A stretch of DNA of 64,000 bases from Paenibacillus monticola (GCF_009664975.1 NZ_WJXB01000001.1:186001-250000), one strand, 5' to 3'; numbered from the stretch's first letter, positions 1 through 8,684 are shown. A program made the numbers and translations. Notes: generated by a model from the sequence alone, not told the origin.

Positions 1-302
1 ATCCGATTGCCGCTGATAATTTCAGGAAGCAATATGATCATCCGCAACTCCGCTGGTGCGGCCTGCCAGAAGAAGCAGCGGAAGGCAGTGATGCCGTTTG
101 TCTGCTGACCGATTGGGCGTTGTTCAAGGATATTGATCTGCATCAGTTAGCGAAAGTTATGCGTCGGCAGATTCTGATTGACGGCCGCAACGTCTACTCC
201 AAGCAGCAGATTGAAGGTACTGGGCTTGTGTATCATTCTGTTGGGCGTCCACAAATGGGTGGTCTCAGCGGGTATTCACCCAGTGTAGCTGGTGCAGTTT
301 AA
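1..302 (+). CDS. ugd: UDP-glucose 6-dehydrogenase, C-terminal part (5' end outside window)
   Basis: The last 99 codons of a gene that begins before the window, read in the frame starting at base 3. The translation (PIAADNFRKQY, CLLTDWALFKDID, ILIDGRNVYS) matches the C-terminal substrate-binding domain of the UDP-glucose/GDP-mannose dehydrogenase family, including the LTDW and DGRN motifs. The family oxidises UDP-glucose to UDP-glucuronate in the cytoplasm for acidic exopolysaccharide or teichuronic acid. It lies 35 bases before the GDP-mannose pyrophosphorylase gene with no terminator between, so both probably belong to the end of one polysaccharide operon. A GDP-mannose or UDP-ManNAc dehydrogenase cannot be excluded from this fragment. 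Confidence 0.85.
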   Translation, partial: PIAADNFRKQYDHPQLRWCGLPEEAAEGSDAVCLLTDWALFKDIDLHQLAKVMRRQILIDGRNVYSKQQIEGTGLVYHSVGRPQMGGLSGYSPSVAGAV

Positions 303-337
303 ACCTATAACACATAAATAATGAGGAGGGTTCACTT

Positions 338-1711
338 ATGAAACTAGTACTATTATCAGGTGGTTCAGGTAGACGGTTGTGGCCTTTGTCCAACGATTCG
401 CGTTCGAAACAATTTCTGAAGGTACTTGAAAGCCCACTGGGTGAACCGGAATCCATGGTACAACGGGTATGGAGACAACTTCAGGAGACGGGCATGGCGG
501 ATTCCTCTTATCTAGCCACAGGCCGCAGTCAAGTAGAGATGATTCAGAGCCAGCTGGGTTATGACGTGCCTATCATTGTCGAACCGGAACGCCGCGATAC
601 CTTTCCTGCGATTGCGTTGACGGCCACCTATCTATATTCAGTAGTGGGGGTTTCTCCGGATGAGACTGTAGCAATCTTACCTGTTGACCCTTATGTGGAA
701 GCATCCTTTTTTGATACGGTAGCCCAGCTTGAGCGGACGATGCTGGAAAGTGGTGCAAATCTGGCGTTGATGGGTGTGGTTCCCGAGCATGCTTCGGAGA
801 AATACGGTTATATCATTCCTACCACAGAAGCAGCGGGTGAGAGTGGATATTTGCGGGTGAGTCATTTTCAGGAGAAACCGGAACGAAAGCAGGCCGAAGA
901 GCTCATAAGTCGCAATGCCTTGTGGAACTGCGGCGTGTTTGCCTTCCGGTTAGGATATTTACTAGATATTTTGCAGCAAAAAGGGCTGCCTCTTAATTAT
1001 GAAGACTTGCAGAAGCAGTATAAATTATTGTCCTCAATCAGCTTTGATTATGAAGTGGTGGAAAAAGAAGAGAATATCGTTGTACAGCCGTATGAAGGCT
1101 TCTGGAAGGATCTTGGAACGTGGAATACATTGACCGAGGAAATGAGCAGCAATCATGTGGGCAAAGGTTTCATTACTGCAGATTCCGTAGGAACCTGCTT
1201 GATTAACGAACTCGACATTCCAATCACGGTCATTGGTGCAAAGGATTTAATTATCGCAGCCAGCCCTGATGGAATATTAGTCACGCATAAGGCAGAGAGT
1301 CCGCGGATCAAAGAAGTGCTGAAAGCTTTTGAACAAAGACCGATGTATGAGGAACGCCGTTGGGGTCATTACAAAGTTATTGACTATGTGAAGTATGAAG
1401 AGGGCAATGAAGTGCTGACCAAGCGGATCTTTATATCCGAGGGCAAAAACATCAGCTATCAGTTGCACCGCAAACGTAGTGAGATCTGGACTATTATCAG
1501 CGGCGAAGCAAGTATCGTGCTGAATGAGAAGATGCATAACGTTAAGGCAGGCGATGTCGTGCGTATTCCCGAGGGGACCAAACATGCCATTCTGGCGCTG
1601 ACTGATGTTGAATTTATTGAGGTACAGACCGGCTCCGAGCTGGTTGAGGAAGATAATATTCGTATTACCTTGGACTGGAAAGATATCGAGCTACAACAGT
1701 TCATTTCATAG
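338..1711 (+). CDS. manC: Mannose-1-phosphate guanylyltransferase (GDP-mannose pyrophosphorylase), cupin-fused
   Basis: 457 residues. The N-terminal nucleotidyltransferase domain (about 1-260) starts with VLLSGGSGRRLWPLS, the GTP-binding signature, and contains FQEKPERK, the FxEKP motif of this family. The C-terminal part (about 340-455) is a mannose-6-phosphate isomerase type II cupin (GHYKVIDY, LHRKRSEIWTIISGEA, VRIPEGTKHAI). It makes GDP-mannose from mannose-1-phosphate and GTP; whether the cupin also isomerises fructose-6-phosphate is not certain. The ATG follows GAGGAGGG. Its place between a UDP-glucose dehydrogenase and mannan-active hydrolases suggests a mannose-containing exopolysaccharide. 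Confidence 0.92.
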   Translation: MKLVLLSGGSGRRLWPLSNDSRSKQFLKVLESPLGEPESMVQRVWRQLQETGMADSSYLATGRSQVEMIQSQLGYDVPIIVEPERRDTFPAIALTATYLYSVVGVSPDETVAILPVDPYVEASFFDTVAQLERTMLESGANLALMGVVPEHASEKYGYIIPTTEAAGESGYLRVSHFQEKPERKQAEELISRNALWNCGVFAFRLGYLLDILQQKGLPLNYEDLQKQYKLLSSISFDYEVVEKEENIVVQPYEGFWKDLGTWNTLTEEMSSNHVGKGFITADSVGTCLINELDIPITVIGAKDLIIAASPDGILVTHKAESPRIKEVLKAFEQRPMYEERRWGHYKVIDYVKYEEGNEVLTKRIFISEGKNISYQLHRKRSEIWTIISGEASIVLNEKMHNVKAGDVVRIPEGTKHAILALTDVEFIEVQTGSELVEEDNIRITLDWKDIELQQFIS

Positions 1712-1781
1712 GCCTAAACTATCTATTTAACCAATTTTGACGGAAACAAAACGGGTAGAAAGTCTCAATTTTAAGGAAATT

Positions 1782-1821
1782 TTGTAAATGAACTAAACAA
1801 AAATAAAATAGAGTCGATACA
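1782..1821 (+). promoter_or_regulatory. Candidate overlapping sigma-A and sigma-D-like promoters for the c-di-GMP riboswitch/GH26 transcript
   Basis: Two readings are possible. Sigma-A type: TTGTAA (1782-1787), 17-base spacer, TAAAAT (1805-1810). Sigma-D (motility) type: TAAA (1794-1797), 16-base spacer, GTCGATAC (1814-1821), which matches six of eight positions of GCCGATAT. Either would start transcription at about 1817-1830, just ahead of the riboswitch. The region is AT-rich, so chance matches are possible. Confidence 0.4.
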
Positions 1822-1837
1822 TACGGTAAGAGGGAAA

Positions 1838-1932
1838 ATTCCTTCAAAACGATAAAGGCAAACCTATCGAAAGATAGGGACGCAAAGCTAAAGGGCCTTC
1901 GCAAGAGTGGCAGCCTGGCTACCGAAAGGAAG
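1838..1932 (+). ncRNA. Cyclic di-GMP-I riboswitch (GEMM-I) overlapping the RBS
   Basis: The region has the GEMM-I landmarks in order: GGCAAACC (1858-1864), a perfect six-pair hairpin CCTATC-GAAA-GATAGG with GNRA tetraloop (1863-1878), GGGACGCAAAGC (1877-1888), and a second arm ending GGCTACCGA (1917-1925). The closing helix pairs TTCCTT (1840-1845) with AAGGAA (1926-1931), and AAGGAA is the Shine-Dalgarno of the downstream gene. No intrinsic terminator follows. This suggests translational control in which ligand-stabilised P1 hides the RBS, an OFF switch. The class assignment is strong; the sign of regulation is inference. Confidence 0.9.
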
Positions 1933-1938
1933 ATGAAT

Positions 1939-4236
1939 TTGAAAGCTCATCGTATGTATCGACAGTTCTGCATGTTTCTGTCACTAGTTCTGTTTGTCAT
2001 TGCTATTCCACTTGGAATGGGGATTGCACCATCTACTGCAGGAGCAGCAACAAGCTCTGGAACACCGGTTAACGCAGCCGCATCACCTGAAGCAGTAAAG
2101 CTGCTTACTTATCTCAATTCGATTTCGGGGCAAGGCATTATCACGGGACAGCATGACTATCTGGAAAGTCCGGATGAAATCAGCAACAAATTAAAGGGAA
2201 CCAGCGGTCAATACGCTGCTCTTCACGGCTATGAACTTGGCGCAATCACTGGCCAAACAGAAGCTACCGTAGCTTCACAACGGAAGAACGTAGTTAACAG
2301 TGCTATCAACTGGAGTAAGAACGGCGGTATTGTCGCCATGACCTTTCATGAGAAACTGCCGGGAACAACGTATGACTGGTCCAATGTTCAAAAGACGATT
2401 AGTCAGTCGGATTTCGACAAATACGTAACACCGGGAACGACACAGTACAACAGTCTAATTGCCGATCTTGACAAAGTGGCAGTATCCTTGAAAAGCTTAC
2501 GTGATGCTGGAGTTCCAGTACTCTGGAGACCCTATCATGAAATGAACGGGAATTGGTTCTGGTGGGGAAAGAAAAATAATTTCGCTGCACTCTGGAATAT
2601 TATGTATGACCGTTTTGTTAACGTTCATCAATTAAACAACCTGTTATGGGTATGGAATCCTAATGCACCTAACGCTTGGGCTGATTCTTATGCTCTAACG
2701 TACCCTGGTGCGGATAAGGTTGACATTCTCGCAGCAGATATATATGACAATGACTATCAGCAAAAATATTATGACAGCTTGCTTAGTCTGGCTTCAGGCA
2801 AACCGATTGCTATCGGGGAAAATGGGCAAATGCCAAATACGACAAAGCTGCTGCAATCGCAGAATAAATGGGTATATATGATGAACTGGGGAAAAATGCT
2901 TTACGAGAATAACACCACAGATACCATTAAAACCTTCATGAATAACAGCTACACGCTAACCCGGGATGAGTATAAATCGGGGGTGATACCGTCCGTAACA
3001 CCAACACCGACAGTAGCTCCGACGGCAACACCAACGCCGACAGTGTCTCCGACGGCAACACCGACGCCGACAGTAGCTCCAACGGCAACACCAACGCCGA
3101 CAGTAGCTCCAACGGCAACTTTTTCTTCGGGGGATCAGGCTCCTGCACTGAATGGTTTGCATGGTGAATATTTCAAGAACATGCTGCTTACAGGGACAGC
3201 AGTTCTAGTGAGAGACGATGCTAATATCAACTTTAACTGGCGCCAGGCGGCACCGGATGCTGCGCTCGGTATCGACAATTTCTCGATCCGTTGGACCGGA
3301 AAGATTAAGCCGCTCTATAGTGAAACTTATCAAATTTATACTGCATCGGATGACGGCATACGCGTCTGGGTAGATGGGAAATCGGTAATTGACAGCTGGA
3401 TTAAACAAAGTGGAACTGAACGTCAGGGAAGCATTGATCTTAAAGCCGGTCAACTATACGATATTAAAGTGGAATATTATGAGAATGCAGGGGATGCACG
3501 AGTAAATCTGATGTGGCAAAGCCCAAGTCAGGTAAAAGGAACGGTACCTTCAAGTGCATTGTTCATTAATGCTAGTTCTTCTGTTGCTAGTGCAGCATCT
3601 TCGTCATCGCTTGCAGCGACGGCAACACCAACGGCGGCACCGACACCGACACCAGCGTCGACGGTAACACCAACATCAGCGCCGACGGCAACACCAACAG
3701 CGGCACCGACGGCAACACCAACAGCGGCACCGACGGCAACACCAGCAGCGGCACCGACGGCGACACCAGCAGTTGTTAATGTTGTTGCACCGGCTACGAA
3801 TGGACTGCAAGGTGAGTATTTTGGCAATATGCAACTATCAGGTAATCCAGTGATTGTACGTAATGATGCTGCTCTAGACTTCAACTGGCGTCTACTCTCA
3901 CCGGATGCAACACTAGGCGTTGACTTCTTCTCTGTACGCTGGAGCGGTAAGATTAAGCCCTTATATAGTGAAACATATCAAATATTTACAACTTCAGATG
4001 ATGGTATCCGTGTCTGGATCAACGGCAGTCTCGTTATTGATAGCTGGACGAAACAGAGCGGAACCGAGCGTCAGGGAAGCATAACCATGAATGCCGGACA
4101 GCTATATGATCTTAAAGTTGAATATTACGAGAATCAGGGTGATGCAAGTGCACGTCTGATGTGGGGAAGCCCAAGTCAAGCGAAAGGAGCGGTTCCTTCA
4201 AGCGCCCTTTTCCTCCCCTCGTCTATTCAGGATTAA
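1939..4236 (+). CDS. Secreted GH26 beta-mannanase-like hydrolase with two PA14 domains
   Basis: 765 residues from the TTG at 1939. That start has AAGGAAG six bases upstream; an in-frame ATG at 1933 touches the RBS and is less likely. A signal peptide occupies about 1-38 (FLSLVLFVIAIPLGMG ... AGAA). The GH26 domain (about 45-340) contains WRPYHEMNGNWFWW with the likely acid/base Glu201 and IAIGENGQ with the likely nucleophile Glu294. A Thr/Pro linker, a PA14 domain (from about 405, GLHGEYF), a second Thr/Pro/Ala linker and a second PA14 domain (from about 622, GLQGEYF) follow. GH26 enzymes cleave beta-1,4-mannans and, in some members, other beta-glycans; PA14 domains often bind sugars. Secretion, the adjacent manC and the c-di-GMP riboswitch suggest action on the cell's own matrix polysaccharide. 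Confidence 0.88.
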   Translation: MKAHRMYRQFCMFLSLVLFVIAIPLGMGIAPSTAGAATSSGTPVNAAASPEAVKLLTYLNSISGQGIITGQHDYLESPDEISNKLKGTSGQYAALHGYELGAITGQTEATVASQRKNVVNSAINWSKNGGIVAMTFHEKLPGTTYDWSNVQKTISQSDFDKYVTPGTTQYNSLIADLDKVAVSLKSLRDAGVPVLWRPYHEMNGNWFWWGKKNNFAALWNIMYDRFVNVHQLNNLLWVWNPNAPNAWADSYALTYPGADKVDILAADIYDNDYQQKYYDSLLSLASGKPIAIGENGQMPNTTKLLQSQNKWVYMMNWGKMLYENNTTDTIKTFMNNSYTLTRDEYKSGVIPSVTPTPTVAPTATPTPTVSPTATPTPTVAPTATPTPTVAPTATFSSGDQAPALNGLHGEYFKNMLLTGTAVLVRDDANINFNWRQAAPDAALGIDNFSIRWTGKIKPLYSETYQIYTASDDGIRVWVDGKSVIDSWIKQSGTERQGSIDLKAGQLYDIKVEYYENAGDARVNLMWQSPSQVKGTVPSSALFINASSSVASAASSSSLAATATPTAAPTPTPASTVTPTSAPTATPTAAPTATPTAAPTATPAAAPTATPAVVNVVAPATNGLQGEYFGNMQLSGNPVIVRNDAALDFNWRLLSPDATLGVDFFSVRWSGKIKPLYSETYQIFTTSDDGIRVWINGSLVIDSWTKQSGTERQGSITMNAGQLYDLKVEYYENQGDASARLMWGSPSQAKGAVPSSALFLPSSIQD
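2998..3117 (+). repeat. Four tandem 30-base repeats encoding a Thr/Pro linker
   Basis: Units at 2998, 3028, 3058 and 3088 encode TPTPTVAPTA with small differences (VAP or VSP). They form the linker between the GH26 and first PA14 domains. The near-identity at DNA level indicates recent expansion by slippage or recombination. Confidence 0.85.
3617..3771 (+). repeat. Degenerate short tandem repeats encoding a second Thr/Pro/Ala linker
   Basis: Roughly 24-base units (ATPTAAPT, ATPAAAPT) between the first and second PA14 domains. They are less regular at the 5' end. Confidence 0.75.
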
Positions 4237-4304
4237 ATAGGTAGCTGTATTTATTACTAAGGCTGATACAGGTTAAGCAGTTATAATAATTCCTTTCACT
4301 CGAT

Positions 4305-4340
4305 GCTTAGTGGCCCTGCTTCTTAGCAGGGCTACTAAGC
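4305..4340 (+). terminator. Strong hairpin between the two GH26 genes, without a U-run
   Basis: A 15-pair stem (4305-4319 with 4326-4340, one G-U pair) closes a six-base loop TTCTTA. The next bases are TATAGACTTC, so this is not a classical intrinsic terminator. It could protect the upstream mRNA 3' end or separate expression of the two hydrolase genes. Confidence 0.5.
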
Positions 4341-4344
4341 TATA

Positions 4345-4432
4345 GACTTCATTGGTCCGAAGTTGCTTGTCCAAAAAGCAGGGGAATCATCTTTGTTACC
4401 TGCGGCGGCTCTTGGCTACCAGAAGGAGGATT
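4345..4432 (+). ncRNA. Divergent, possibly degenerate c-di-GMP-I-like leader of the second GH26 gene
   Basis: The 3' part, GGCGGCTCTTGGCTACC (4405-4421) followed by AGAAGGAGGA, aligns with GGCAGCCTGGCTACC plus GAAAGGA of the riboswitch before the first paralogue, at the same distance from a TTG start. An AAAAAGC stands where GCAAAGC would be, and GCAGG/CCTGC can pair in the second arm. The GGCAAAC box and the GNRA hairpin are missing. It may be a decayed copy duplicated with the gene, or a variant with altered binding. Confidence 0.35.
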
Positions 4433-4435
4433 ACT

Positions 4436-5947
4436 TTGAACACTTACCGTAAGTACCGGCTATTGACCACTGTAATACCTATTATCATTATTTTAACTTT
4501 GATACCTTGGGGGGAAGTACGCAGCCTCCCTGTGGCCCGAGTAATAACAAGCACATCACCTGTTACGCCAGTGAATCCAGCAGCTTCTGGGGAAACCAAA
4601 GAACTGCTCAGTTATCTGGTGAACCTCAGTGGTAAGGGAATGATTTCAGGACAGCATGACTATCTGGAGACTCCCGACGAATTTAACAATAAACTGAAGA
4701 ATACCACTGGGCAATATGCAGTATTGCATGGTTATGAGTTGGGAGCTATTAACAACCAGTCCGAGAATACGATTGCCTCCCAGCGTCAAGCCGTGGTGGA
4801 GAGTGCGATCAAATGGAATAAAGGCGGCGGGATTGTAGCTATGACATTCCATCAGAATCTTCCAGGAACTTCTCCGGAATGGTCCAATGTTTCCATGAAC
4901 TTGAGCCAGGGGAATTTTGATGCTTACGTTACACCTGGAACTCCTCAATATAAGAGGCTGATTGCTGATCTTGATGAGATTGCTGTATATCTGGGAGAAC
5001 TGCGAGATGCAGGGGTCCCGGTCTTGTGGCGGCCCTATCATGAAATGAACGGCAACTGGTTCTGGTGGGGACAAAAGGACAATTTCTCTAAGCTCTGGAA
5101 CATTATGTACGATCGATTAGTGAACACGCACAAGCTGAATAATCTGCTGTGGGTCTGGAATCCAAATGCGCCAAATGAGTGGGCGGACCCTTATCAATCT
5201 TATTATCCAGGAGCAGACAAGGTGGATGTTCTGGCAGCAGATATTTACAATAGCGATTTTAAACAGTCCTACTATGAAAATTTGCTTGACCTTGCCGCAG
5301 GCAAACCTATTGGTATAGGTGAGAGTGGGGAACTACCAGACCCCTCCATACTATCCCAAACACAAAGTAAATGGGTTTATACGATGACATGGGGAAAGAT
5401 GCTGACAGAGAATAACGACCTGCAGCAAATCAAAAGTTTCATGAATAATAACTACACAGTATCCAGAGATGAGTATGTCCGTACAAAAGGCACTAAGCAC
5501 GAAGGTGCAGCGGTTGTCACCCGTAACGGTTTAACCGGCGAATATTATAATAACGCAGAGCTAGCCGGTGCTGCGAGCCTAACCCGTAATGACGACATGA
5601 TAAATTTTAATTGGCATGGAGGTTCACCGGCAGCAGCGATAAGCAAAGACTCTTTTTCCGTACGTTGGCAAGGTAAGATTAAGCCGGTTTATAGTGAGAA
5701 ATATAAATTCTCAGTCTCATCTGACGACGGTGTCCGTGTCTGGATTGGCAATAAGCTGATTATCGACAGCTGGAAGAAGCAGAGTGGTGTCACGCGTGAA
5801 GGAAGTATCCTACTGACCACAGGGAATATCTATGATATAAAGGTTGAATATTACGAAAATCGCGGCGATGCGAGCATTCGCCTAATGTGGGAAAGTCCGC
5901 TTCAGAAACAGACTATAGTTCCTCAAAATGCATTGTTTCTGCCCTGA
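4436..5947 (+). CDS. Secreted GH26 beta-mannanase-like hydrolase with one PA14 domain (paralogue)
   Basis: 503 residues from the TTG at 4436, which has AGGAGG six bases upstream. The open frame runs on to 4352 but that part overlaps the leader and looks non-coding. A signal/anchor segment lies near the N-terminus (LLTTVIPIIIILTLIPW). The GH26 domain shows WRPYHEMNGNWFWWG with acid/base Glu203 and IGIGESGE with nucleophile Glu296. A single PA14 domain begins at about 365 (GLTGEYY). It is very similar to the preceding gene and reads as a tandem duplication that kept one PA14 domain and no long linkers. The gap to the next gene is 55 bases with no terminator, so the two are probably co-transcribed. 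Confidence 0.87.
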   Translation: MNTYRKYRLLTTVIPIIIILTLIPWGEVRSLPVARVITSTSPVTPVNPAASGETKELLSYLVNLSGKGMISGQHDYLETPDEFNNKLKNTTGQYAVLHGYELGAINNQSENTIASQRQAVVESAIKWNKGGGIVAMTFHQNLPGTSPEWSNVSMNLSQGNFDAYVTPGTPQYKRLIADLDEIAVYLGELRDAGVPVLWRPYHEMNGNWFWWGQKDNFSKLWNIMYDRLVNTHKLNNLLWVWNPNAPNEWADPYQSYYPGADKVDVLAADIYNSDFKQSYYENLLDLAAGKPIGIGESGELPDPSILSQTQSKWVYTMTWGKMLTENNDLQQIKSFMNNNYTVSRDEYVRTKGTKHEGAAVVTRNGLTGEYYNNAELAGAASLTRNDDMINFNWHGGSPAAAISKDSFSVRWQGKIKPVYSEKYKFSVSSDDGVRVWIGNKLIIDSWKKQSGVTREGSILLTTGNIYDIKVEYYENRGDASIRLMWESPLQKQTIVPQNALFLP

Positions 5948-6002
5948 TGCATGAAGAAGCTTAAGGGTCAAACAATTCAGAAGAAAGTGGGGGGACAATG
6001 GA

Positions 6003-8678
6003 ATGAGAGCGAAGAGGAAAAAAAGAAATAAACCCTTACTGATCTTACTAAAGTTCGCCGCCTTGGCTGTCATGTTCCTATTGTCTGTTTCTGTCTTTGG
6101 ATCGGATGGAACGAAGATTGATGAGGCTAATCTGGATATGCCTGCTCAGACAGCAGCTAATAGTTCGGAGTTGCCGGAGGGTACTGTATTATGGAGACTT
6201 GGGCAACATGACGGGTCGACTCATGAGTTTGCTGCGGCAAGCTCCTCTAATGCCAAGAAAATATTCAGTATTGCCTCTTCTGGAGTGAAGACTACTGCTC
6301 TGCAGAGCATTCCATCGGGTCTTGATGGAGTGAATAATCCAGAGTTGAAGATTACGTACCAGCTTGATAAGATCCCAGCCAATGGGGTTTTATTTCGCGT
6401 AGGAATAATAGATGCTTACAAATCAGTTCCGCAAATGAGTGTTTTTTCCAACCAGCAACTATCAGGAATTATTCAAATTGCTGGAGTATCAGGTACGGAT
6501 AGCAAATATAGTTTCCGCAAAACTTATGAGCTGTACATTCCTAAAGAGCAACTGCAGACGGGAACCAATGAGCTGAAGCTACGAACTACTCATAGTATTT
6601 ATGCTTCTGATTCGGAAGATAAGTACACATGGTGGACTTGGGATGATCTCAGTTTGGAATCGCTGAATTCTCCAATTAAAGAACCCATTCATGGCAGCTA
6701 TGCATTGACTGGCACCATGGTGAACAACAAACAGTTTTATTTTGACGAAGGTGCGGTAACGCATTTGCCTTATATTATGAAATGGCTCGGTATAGCTTAC
6801 AGTGGCAATATTATGCGTACCAGCTGTGCCAGCGATGTAGGGCGTTCCTGCTCCAATATGGAGGATTATTACAAGGAATTGAAGGATTATAATATGCAGT
6901 CCGTAGCACTGTATTTGTACACTGGTGATATCAAGCTTAAGGCGGATGGTTCGCTGCCGGATGATGCAGTGAAGAAGCTGACTGATTATTTTGAACAGTA
7001 CGGTACTTATTTTCAGTATTATGAAGTAGATAACGAACCGGGCCTATTTAATAGATCCAAGGCTGTAAATTTGGCTGTGGCCCAGTGGCTGAATACGAAA
7101 GGCAAAGAAATGGCGCCGCATGTACAGACCGTTGCACCAGGATGGGCTTATTGGCCAAGCTACGATGAAGATTCCTGCGGACATCAGAATGCAACGGTGC
7201 GTGAGTGTGGCGACCCGGATGGATGGGAACGTGATCCGGAGCAGCGTATGGAGCTGGAGAAAGTAACTGATTTAACTAACGGACATTCCTATGGGAGCTC
7301 CTATATTTTTAGCAACGGCGGCAGTTTTACGGAGAATCTAAAGACCTTCGGTGGAGCTACAAATGGACTTAGCAAAAAAATGCTGACTACCGAATTCGGT
7401 ACTTCTGATAGTCATGTGGATGACTATCAATATGGTGCTACCGAAAGAACGGCAGCCGTATTTGACCGAATTATGCGCGGACATATTGGTTATGCCGATA
7501 TGTTTGTGCAGCATGCTGCTTTTTTCAAGAATTTTAGTTTATTCAAATATGGCTTTAATCTGGAGGAGCATGACCCGGCTAAAACGGAGATTTATTATAC
7601 AAAAGAAAAAGAGGATTCACGCGTTAGTATTATGAGGAGACTCAGTCTGGCTTATGCCACTCATGGTGCACCGCTAACCTATCAAATTACTAATAAGACA
7701 GCTTTAGCGGATAAGTTAGTTTATGTACGCGCTGTGGATACCTCGACTTTGGAGCCGCTTGCGGGCAGTGGAGCCACTTCGAACAAGGTGCTGGTTAACT
7801 TCGTTAATTTCGAGGAAACAGCGCAGACCGTTACTGTAAATGTAACTATGCCTAAGAAAACGGTCTATGAGGGTGAACGCTTTGGTAATGGAGATACGTA
7901 TGAAGCCGCACGAAGTTATGTGACTGGGAAGAAAGCAACGCCTGTGCTAACCTTTACAGAGACTTTAGCGCCAGGGGAAGCCGTACAATATATTTTGGAG
8001 CCTTCATCGGAGATGAAGGCTTCTGCTCCGCAAGGCTTTAAAGCCACTGCCGTAAAAGGTTTATCCGTTGCGTTGAACTGGCTGGAGGCTCCGGGAGGAA
8101 GTTATGAAGTGCTTCGGGCGGATGGTTCCGGAAGTGAGCTGAAGGTTGTCGCTTCCAAGGTGCAGGATACGCATTATACGGACCCTAATTTGAATGAAGG
8201 TACATTATACTCATATGCAGTAAGAGTGACTGGCGCAAAGTTGATGTCTTCGACCGTACAGATTACAGCTACCGGATTGGTTCCTTTAGACCGTACCGAC
8301 TGGAAGGTATCCTCCAATGTAAATACTACTGCTTCTGATCCTTTTAGTGCCATTGACGGTGATCGGCGTACACGTTGGGATACTGGTGTACATCAGGTTC
8401 CTGGGGAGTATTATCAGATCGACTTAGGGAAGACACATAGCATTGAAGCAATAGATCTTGACAGCACATTATCAGCTTATGATTATCCAAGAGGGTATGA
8501 GGTTTATGTCTCTAATGACGCCAATAACTGGACATTGATAACTTCCGGCAAAGGCAACAAGGAGATTACAACGATTCATTTCCCTGAGGTGAGGACGCAG
8601 TACGTCAGGATTGTACAGACAGGCTCTGGTGGGAATTACTGGTCCATTCAGGAAATGCAGATCTATTCCAGAGAATAA
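6003..8678 (+). CDS. Secreted clan-A-like glycoside hydrolase with Fn3-like and F5/8-type C (discoidin) domains
   Basis: 891 residues. A basic N-terminus and hydrophobic segment (LLKFAALAVMFLLSVSVF) indicate export. A beta-rich module near 55-215 (VLWRLGQHDGSTHEF) resembles accessory domains of polysaccharide lyases. The central region has YYEVDNEPGLF (acid/base candidate Glu345) and MLTTEFGTS (nucleophile candidate Glu464), the paired glutamates expected of a clan GH-A TIM barrel. About 675-755 looks like fibronectin type III and about 762-890 is a discoidin/CBM32-like domain (AIDGDRRTRWDTG, YEVYVSNDANNW). I cannot name the GH family or substrate. It ends the hydrolase operon and is followed by a strong terminator. 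Confidence 0.7.
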   Translation: MRAKRKKRNKPLLILLKFAALAVMFLLSVSVFGSDGTKIDEANLDMPAQTAANSSELPEGTVLWRLGQHDGSTHEFAAASSSNAKKIFSIASSGVKTTALQSIPSGLDGVNNPELKITYQLDKIPANGVLFRVGIIDAYKSVPQMSVFSNQQLSGIIQIAGVSGTDSKYSFRKTYELYIPKEQLQTGTNELKLRTTHSIYASDSEDKYTWWTWDDLSLESLNSPIKEPIHGSYALTGTMVNNKQFYFDEGAVTHLPYIMKWLGIAYSGNIMRTSCASDVGRSCSNMEDYYKELKDYNMQSVALYLYTGDIKLKADGSLPDDAVKKLTDYFEQYGTYFQYYEVDNEPGLFNRSKAVNLAVAQWLNTKGKEMAPHVQTVAPGWAYWPSYDEDSCGHQNATVRECGDPDGWERDPEQRMELEKVTDLTNGHSYGSSYIFSNGGSFTENLKTFGGATNGLSKKMLTTEFGTSDSHVDDYQYGATERTAAVFDRIMRGHIGYADMFVQHAAFFKNFSLFKYGFNLEEHDPAKTEIYYTKEKEDSRVSIMRRLSLAYATHGAPLTYQITNKTALADKLVYVRAVDTSTLEPLAGSGATSNKVLVNFVNFEETAQTVTVNVTMPKKTVYEGERFGNGDTYEAARSYVTGKKATPVLTFTETLAPGEAVQYILEPSSEMKASAPQGFKATAVKGLSVALNWLEAPGGSYEVLRADGSGSELKVVASKVQDTHYTDPNLNEGTLYSYAVRVTGAKLMSSTVQITATGLVPLDRTDWKVSSNVNTTASDPFSAIDGDRRTRWDTGVHQVPGEYYQIDLGKTHSIEAIDLDSTLSAYDYPRGYEVYVSNDANNWTLITSGKGNKEITTIHFPEVRTQYVRIVQTGSGGNYWSIQEMQIYSRE

Positions 8679-8684
8679 ATGAAG

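Noticed and set aside
4352-4435. 28-codon N-terminal extension of the second GH26 gene
   Set aside because: It overlaps the riboswitch-like leader, has no RBS, and the TTG at 4436 has AGGAGG at ideal distance followed by a signal sequence.
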